This document shows positions 57,890-64,000 of a stretch of 64,000 bases of DNA, piece after piece. The position numbers and the translations under genes are program-made. The DNA is taken from contig NC_087092.1 of the NCBI RefSeq assembly GCF_963855985.1, positions 5,766,001 through 5,830,000 of the forward strand. The letters run 5' to 3'. Under the pieces are notes generated by a model. That model was not told the DNA's origin. It saw only the letters and a list, made by a program, of their open reading frames with translations, and searched no databases. The stretch's first letter is position 1; the number at the start of each line of letters is the position of its first letter. The stretch is from Ostrinia nubilalis (Eukaryota; Arthropoda; Insecta; Lepidoptera; Crambidae).

Positions 57890-60700
57890 CAGTGTGAGTC
57901 ACGTTAAAGTGTACATGTGAAAATAGATGAAACTAGACCTATTTTTATCGACAAAAAAGAGGTCAAATTTTTTTTTAGATTTTTTTTAAATTTTTTATAG
58001 AATTTTTTTTTTTCCAATTACTTAATGTAAAGAAAACGTAATGACTTTTAAACTAAGCGGTATAACGTAAATGCGCCTATTACCGCCAGTTTAAGCTGAC
58101 TTCGGATAAACGTTAGAAAATTAGATATAAGACGTGGTGATAGAAAAGACACTTTAATTTATTTATAACAATGATGAAGTAATCTTTGAATTCAAGGAGT
58201 AATAATGAGTATTCGATCAAACAATAATTAATAAAGAGCAATTTAATCTGAAAAAGCAGTTGTTTCTATTACCGACCTATAGACGAGGTGTGTTTCTATT
58301 AACGTTTTTTCTGTTTCTATTACCGACCGCTAAGAATATTGCTTTTCAATTGGGTATATTCCAAGAGGAACGGGTTCGATTCCCGCTCAGAGGCTCGGGA
58401 ACCACTTGATTTTTTCAAGTTAAATTTGTTTTGCTTTTTAGTTTTAGTTAAATTTGTTTTTTTTTTCAAGTTATTTTTTTTTATTATTAAAAGAGAAAAG
58501 GCACGCTTCTCGAAAATAAATAAATAATCAAGCAGAAATAGTAGAATAATAAATTCCTCAATTATACTTGATTACGCGATACCCGGTCTTCTACTGAGTA
58601 GTGGGGGTCATTATTTAAACTATATTTGAGTTTTAATAAAAAATAATTTTCATTTAATATTTTATTTTTATTTTTAATTTGACTATAATTTTTAATTCGT
58701 TTTTGACTGATGTTTTTGATTTTAATTGTGTGTAATTGTGTATTTTAATTTAAACTATGGACAATTGGACACTGTCTGTATAATTATTTTTTTATTAATC
58801 CAAAAGATCTTAAAAAGTTACATAGTAGTTGTGATAACGCATGAATGGTTTGGTGTCATGTCATAAATGTTAGTTATATACAAAATACAGGCTTATAAGT
58901 CTTCGCAGGTGGCGTTATAGCTATGAGGCGGTAATAGAATTAAGTATGAATATTACTTTATTCTATTACCGACCGTAAAAATAAACAGTAACCAGCTAAA
59001 ATATCTACTTTAATGAAGACGTGATCAGTGAAGTATCATTTCTATTAGGTTTTATTTTATATCAAACAGGTACTAATTAGAATTTAACAGGTTTTTATAA
59101 AATCTATTGTCATACATTATTAGAGATATTCTTTAAAGTTCATTGCAGTTTTATGCCAAACCTATGACAATTAACGTATGGCGTTAATTGATTTAATCAT
59201 GTGAAATATTCTTATGAATCGATCAAGACAACAAAGTAGAGGTTAAATGCGTAATTAAAGATATAAATACTAAAATAAAAAATTTAATCAAAATTCTAAC
59301 AACGCCATGGGTCGTTATTAGGAACCAAATTATGAAAAGTGTTTCTATTACCGCCCTTATTTAAAATTGTATTTAAGCCACAAAAATACAGCGAGAGGGC
59401 TATATTGAGGGTTTATTAAGGAAACTAAAGTACGAATTAATATTTTCATGCAAAAACATGTTGGTATACTCATTTTAAATGTGTTAAAATCGCTAATTAA
59501 TAACAAGGTGCACCTTAAGTAGCTGGGAGCGCGTCAGTATGAAAAGTGCGTCCGTTGCGGGCGCGTCCCATTTAATGTCAAATAACTCCGTTTACTGGTT
59601 ATTTACGAACACAAACTTTAATCGTTTTGATAGTCAATAAACATATCTAGATATTTTTTAGGTAACGTGTTTTCTGGAACCTGTTATTATGTCTTTTATG
59701 AAAGAAAGAAAAATAGGGCGGTAATAGGATACAAATTTTGGGGGGTCGTTAATAGGCGCACTTACGTTATCCTGATAAAATAAAAACAGTAATAATTCTA
59801 AATAACAGGCAATACTAAAAAAATACATAAAATACACAAAAAAGGCCAACAAATAATAAAAAATGATATTTTTTGAAAAAAATCTGCATTTAATTTCGTG
59901 TTTTTTTTGGTTATTTGATAAATTTCTCCAAAAAATGCCCCCATAACAGGTAGTTTTTATTACTTTGTATTATTCTCTATCGTATTACCTTTGTAAAACC
60001 AAAAATTGCATGTCTCTATCCCTATCACAACATTTGCTATGATCGTTTGAACTAAGCCTCTCCGGGCGCGCCATTCAACGCTTCGTTAACAACGAAACTG
60101 AAAATGGCTCTAGATTTGTAATTTTGATAAAGACAAGTTAGATTTCAAATAAACACAAAAGATTTTGAAGTAAAATAAGCATTTTAGTTAAAATTAAAAT
60201 TGTCTCTACCTGTAGCGGAGAATAATGTTGTGGCAGGCCTTTGTTCAAACGATCATTGCAAACGTTGTGATAGGGATAGAGACATGCGATTTTTGGTTTT
60301 ACGAAGGTAATACGATAGAGAATAATACAAAGTAATAAAAACCACCGGTTAATGGGGGCATTTTTTTGAGAAATTTATCAAATAACCAAAAAAACACGAA
60401 TTTAAAAGCAGATTTTTTTCAAAAAGTATCATTTTTTATTATTAGTTGGCCTTTTTTGTGTATTTTATGTATTTTTTTAGTATTGCCTGTTATTTAGCAT
60501 TATTACTGTTTTTATTTTATCAGGATATACCGCTTAGTTTAAAAGTTATTACGTTTTCTTTACAATAAGTAATTGGAAGAAAAAAAAATCTATAAAAAAT
60601 TTAAAAAAAATCTCAAAAATTTTTTGATCTCTTTTTTGTCGATAAAAATAGGTCTAGTTTCATCTATTTTCATATGTACACTTTAACGTGACTCACACTG
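57890..60700. mobile_element. Palindromic TIR element (CAGTGTGAGTCACGTTAAAG), interrupted
   Basis: Its ends are CAGTGTGAGTCACGTTAAAG and the exact complement, with TATA on both flanks (57886-57889 and 60701-60704; minimal duplication TA). The left arm, 57890-58062 continued at 59770-60055, pairs with 60235-60700, leaving a ~180-bp loop. Shared blocks include AACTAAGCGGTAT, AACAGGCAATACTAAAAAAA and CATGTCTCTATCCCTATCAC. Without the inner insertion it is about 1.1 kb and almost entirely a hairpin. No coding sequence. Confidence 0.85.
58065..59767. mobile_element. TA-inserting element with ACGTAAATGCGCCTATTA ends
   Basis: Starts ACGTAAATGCGCCTATTACC and ends with the complement of ACGTAAGTGCGCCTATTAAC, between TA at 58063-58064 and 59768-59769. 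Removing it and one TA rejoins the host palindrome as GCGGTATATCCTGATAAAAT, exactly as in its uninterrupted arm. The motif TATTACCG(A/C)CC recurs in the interior (about 58271, 58319, 58969, 59349 and, inverted, 59715). A weak tRNA B-box-like stretch lies at 58370-58385. There is no transposase frame in its 1.7 kb. Confidence 0.8.
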
Positions 60701-60707
60701 TATAGAT

Positions 60708-61426
60708 TAGAGATGAAACGGATAGTTGTTTGGCCGGATACCGGATACCGGATATCCGGCCTGCTGCTCGGCCGGATAGCCGGATATCCGGCGGCCGGAT
60801 AGTTGGCCCATTGTGTCGTTGCATGTCGTGACGAGTTTAGCGCCGCACAAGTGCTTCGAACGCGATTAGTAGACTAGACTAGTCACACTTTCGAAAATCG
60901 AACCAGTCCGAATAGAATGTCAGATTTTGCCACTTGTCTAGGGGGCAGATCAATTCGGGCGATTTCAGTTGCCATTGTGAGTGTGTGATTGAATAGTCAA
61001 AAATTAAATTAGTTAACTTGCTGCGTAATCTGACTGAACTGCATCATGACATCAGACCATCTCAGTGAAAAAAGATCGCCTATTTTATTTGGCAATATTT
61101 CGTCATTAACAGATATTTACTATTTATGTATTCGTCATTAGAGTGAATAGTCCAGAAAAAGAAATAAGTTTTTTTAAAGGCCTAATAATATGGCTTTTTT
61201 GTAACTTTTTGGACTTTAAATAAAAGCCGTCATTCTTATAAGCCATTTTATTGATGTTTACCTCAAAGATTAATGTGTTTCATTTTATTAATAGGAAATT
61301 GTCTTAGTTTTTTAATATCCGGTATCCGGCCGGATAGTGAGTTACTATCCGGTATCCGGCCGGATAGTAAATTTAGGCCGGATATCCGGCCTACCGGATA
61401 GTTACCGGATATCCGTTTCATCTCTA
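60708..61426. mobile_element. hAT-like MITE with TAGAGATGAAACGGATA ends
   Basis: Terminal repeats TAGAGATGAAACGGATA and complement. Flanks GTATAGAT (60700-60707) and ATATAGAT (61427-61434) match at 7 of 8 bases, fitting an 8-bp hAT duplication. Both ends are packed with GGCCGGATATCCGG words in palindromic arrangement. The ~500-bp centre has no frame. It inserted at the junction left by the neighbouring palindromic element. Confidence 0.8.
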
Positions 61427-61540
61427 ATATAGATATTGTGTAGTATAAACTAAAACATACAATTAATGAATTCTAAAATCTTTGACATTTTATTAGGAAC
61501 GGTATACGTAAGTAATTCTAATTTAAAAGACTTAATAATA

Positions 61541-61637
61541 TGCCCGTTTTCACCATCAATCCCTAATTTTTAAGTGGCCCCAATGGTAACACATAACAGG
61601 AATTTGTTTACATAAGGGTCACTTAAAAATTAGGGAT
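61541..61637. mobile_element. MITE fragment (TGCCCGTTTTCACCATCAAT end), right end lost
   Basis: TCCCTAATTTTTAAGTGGCCC at the left is matched by GGGTCACTTAAAAATTAGGGA at the right (inverted pairing of ~20 bp). The outer left extension TGCCCGTTTTCACCATCAA has no partner on the right, so the right end is truncated. Confidence 0.65.
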
Positions 61638-61942
61638 CACTTCGCAAGTATGAATTTAGATCTGTCCCAGAAAGACTATTATTATGCGCGAGCATGCCCT
61701 TTCAAAAATCGGGATATAATCCTGTTCTTTCCTGGATCACAAACTGAATCGGTTCAGTGGTTCACGAACACCTTATTTTTTATTTTCTAACAGATGAATT
61801 TCATTTTTATCTCGATTATTATAACTTTTCCTCGAAGGCGTTTCTAATAATTTACTAGGCATTCTTATCACTTTTACTCCAAGGTGTTTGTTAGGTTTTA
61901 TTTGTAGGTGTAAGTCTATTATATATTAAGCATGCCATAAAC

Positions 61943-62364
61943 TAGGTATGTTATGGATATGTAGTTTCGGTTATGGATACGTACGTATCGGTTACGGTAT
62001 TTTTTTATTTCGGATATCCGAAAGTTTCGGTTACGGTACGGATATCTGTGCTAAGTATAGAATGCAATAGTGTAGATTCCAATACTTGTCCAACACAGTT
62101 CATGCCTAACAAATAGAATGGGTACAGAGGAGATTTCTTTGGCACATGTCACCTTCTTTTGGTCTCACAAAAAAGCTTATGGGAAAAAATTCATGTACCT
62201 ACCTACTTCAAAATGCAATCATTAAATCAGCGTGGGGACTTGTTTGACTCTGCCTACATCCGAAACTTTCCGAAACCTTTGAATCGGTTATGGTTACGGA
62301 TATTTTTTTTATTTCGGATATCCGAAAGTTTCGGTTACGGTTACGGATATCCATAACATCCCTG
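61943..62364. mobile_element. hAT-like MITE with (T/C)AGG(T/G)ATGTTATGGATAT ends
   Basis: Starts TAGGTATGTTATGGATAT and ends with the complement of CAGGGATGTTATGGATAT. The exact 8-bp duplication CCATAAAC is at 61935-61942 and 62365-62372. Subterminal TTTCGGTTACGG and TTTCGGATATCCGAAAG words repeat at both ends. No coding sequence. Confidence 0.88.
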
Positions 62365-62372
62365 CCATAAAC

Positions 62373-63314
62373 CTGCCTGCAGTCACCGACCTTTGTCTTT
62401 TGCGTCACAATAGCTACAGTCTGGAGTCTAGACTTCCGATTCCAGTCACGTTTGAGGCTGAATGCCTAGATCAGTGCGCCTACATCTAGGATGGCTATGT
62501 GGCCTCCAACTTTGAAGCATTACCTAGTAGGTATACCTAGCCCTATAAATTACGTTGAGGTGAATCTATCGTAAAGTTTTATTTGCTTTTCGTTACAATA
62601 TTCATACCGTAGGTTTGACATAGGTAAATAGAATGAAAATTTTCCTAATTGTACAAACAATTTTGTAATCTTACCAAATACACTCGTATTTAACTAGGTA
62701 TGATAATATGATACACGATTATGACAATTTAGAGGAATAACTTTTAAAGATCCTTAAAGTAAAATTTTACATGCTAGGCAAAGGGGTTCAAAAAGACCTC
62801 AAAAATAGGTTTTTAGATTCAACTTGTAATTTAAGCGTAGACCTTTATGGAACGGCTAAGCCAGATTTAGTTCAAAATTAATTTAGATCTTTTGAAGCTT
62901 AAAAACAACAGCGTGTTATTATATGGGGTCTCATGATATATTATATGATACCATTTGGATCTCGATACCAAGTGTGGCATTAAAATCGATACCATCAAAG
63001 GATATCCGTAATTTCTGTTTTGGCTCGTTTAATCTTTGAAGGATTGTAATTACAAAAAGTCCTCAATCGTGCAAAGCCGCAGCTCGCATATTAATTAAAA
63101 TGCCCGTCGAGACGTCATGAGGACTGAGGACCGCGCCGGAGGGAGAGGATTAATATCTAAATAATGATCCGACTCCGCCCCGCCCTCGTGAGGTACTGGC
63201 TGCATCAAAAACGATAGTTTTTTTTTACTTTTTATTAGTTTCTGATCAAAATTTCGTTTTTTTTAATAACATACTTACCAGTATTAGCCAGTGTCAAGTG
63301 ATTACAGAGACACA
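62373..63314. other. Gap without supported gene
   Basis: AT-rich, with a short CpG-richer patch at about 63105-63200. Nothing recognised. Confidence 0.35.
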
Positions 63315-63421
63315 AGTACAGACGACGGCACGTCTAGGTAACCACTGTGGGTTCTTGTGCAGTTGTAATAGGGGCGAGTTTGCAACAAAAATGGGTAGCC
63401 TGATGTGCTGTCGTGTGTACA
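63315..63421. mobile_element. Short TIR repeat, TGTACAG(A/T)CGACA family, copy 4
   Basis: AGTACAGACGACGGCACGTC at the left and GATGTGCTGTCGTGTGTACA at the right. The middle has GTTGTAATAGGGGCGAGTTT and TTGCAACAAAAATGG. A partial relative (ACACTGTGGTATATAAAAGG, GGGGCGATTTTGCACC) follows at about 63850-63901. Confidence 0.7.
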
Positions 63422-63540
63422 TTGAAATTTGCCAGGTGTGATTTGGGTTGTTGACATCATCAATCAATTGAGATGATTTTTTAAAGTGCTCAAAACGGTA
63501 TTGCTATCATCAATTTTGTAAAGATAGATATTCTCCTATC

Positions 63541-63712
63541 AGTTGCACAGCGTGCTATGGAGAGGGCTATGCTTGATGTATCTTTGCGAGATCGAATCAG
63601 AAATGAGGAAATCCGTAAATGAACTAAAGTCGCTGACATAGCCCGACGGATTAGCAAGCTGAAGTGGCAATGGGCAGGGCAGGGCACATAGTACGCAGAA
63701 CTGACGGATGAT
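63541..63712 (+). mobile_element. RTE-like LINE fragment (internal C-terminal part)
   Basis: Contains AGTTGCACAGCGTGCTATGG, the GAGATCGAATCAGAAATGAGG block, and GAAGTGGCAATGGGCAGG up to GAACTGACGG. This is the RTE C-terminal region, lacking both the upstream catalytic core and the 3' end. A duplicated GGGCA and other indels break the frame. Confidence 0.75.
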
Positions 63713-64000
63713 TCTCCTAATAGGTACCTTCTATATTCTTTTCATATTAATTATTTTTTCTAGCTCCAATGGAGCAATAACAATTTCAACATAGCATAAG
63801 AACCCCTTTTAACAATATTCGCATAACCATCAGTGATTAACTAGAACCACATTAAGCTAAACACTGTGGTATATAAAAGGGGCGATTTTGCACCATAAAT
63901 GAACAACTCATTTCAGAAAAGCAAACAACTTGCAAAACAATTTCTAAAAATATTTTACCCTTTTTTTCTATCTCTACCAAACCAAGCTATCTCTCGAGAC

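Noticed and set aside
58340..58410. tRNA-like B box (GGTTCGATTCCCGC) inside the TA-inserting element
   Set aside because: The T arm alone is plausible. No A box or acceptor pairing could be found, so at most it is a decayed SINE remnant.
1..64000. CRISPR arrays, rRNA genes, bacterial operons or integrated virus genomes
   Set aside because: No regularly spaced identical repeats, no rRNA-like sequence, no operon layout, and no frame resembling viral proteins was seen.

Overview
The window looks like lepidopteran nuclear DNA. It is AT-rich and gene-poor, and it is packed with transposable-element families that I associate with moths and butterflies: Helitrons ending in a hairpin plus CTAG, RTE-type LINE tails ending in (ATC)n or (CGAA)n, a tRNA-headed SINE, and small MITEs that begin GGCTGGGTTG. 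There are no bacterial-type operons, no CRISPR array, no rRNA and no convincing functional tRNA. The taxon is inferred from repeat content only; I cannot name a species.

Only one host gene can be modelled with confidence. It is a three-exon minus-strand gene (53420 down to 51456) for a 260-residue MADF-BESS protein, a class of insect sequence-specific DNA-binding regulator. All exon junctions are in frame, the BESS motif falls in the last exon, and a GC-rich promoter-like stretch lies upstream. A second intact coding region (45179-46859, plus strand, one intron) belongs to a transposon rather than the host. It encodes a 444-residue DDE transposase of the IS630/Tc1/mariner group whose last catalytic spacing is 82 residues.

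Layout. 1-14 kb: a 1.4-kb foldback element, several Helitron copies, a perfect 21-bp hairpin, one MITE and a GC-rich TIR element. 15-24 kb: LINE 3' ends (CR1/Jockey-like, RTE-like and an I/R1-like relic) and a hAT-like element with perfect 8-bp target duplications that carries a Helitron inside it. 25-33 kb: a decayed mariner, a ~125-bp tandem repeat array, a 5'-truncated RTE with target duplications, and a TIR element with poly-G/poly-C tracts. 37-44 kb: SINE, MITEs, a palindromic element split by a 2.3-kb TIR element that itself holds an RTE pseudogene, then a 2-kb TIR element. 44.8-47 kb: the DD82E transposon. 51-54 kb: the MADF-BESS gene. 55-62 kb: a TIR element made of TTTGGCCAAA-like iterations, then a stack of four elements (Helitron, palindrome, TA-inserting element, hAT MITE), and one more hAT MITE. 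The remaining stretches are AT-rich sequence with no gene I can support.

The most instructive content is the nesting. In several places the inserted element can be removed on paper using its target duplication, and the host element then reads continuously and matches its other arm. This gives a relative order of insertions.
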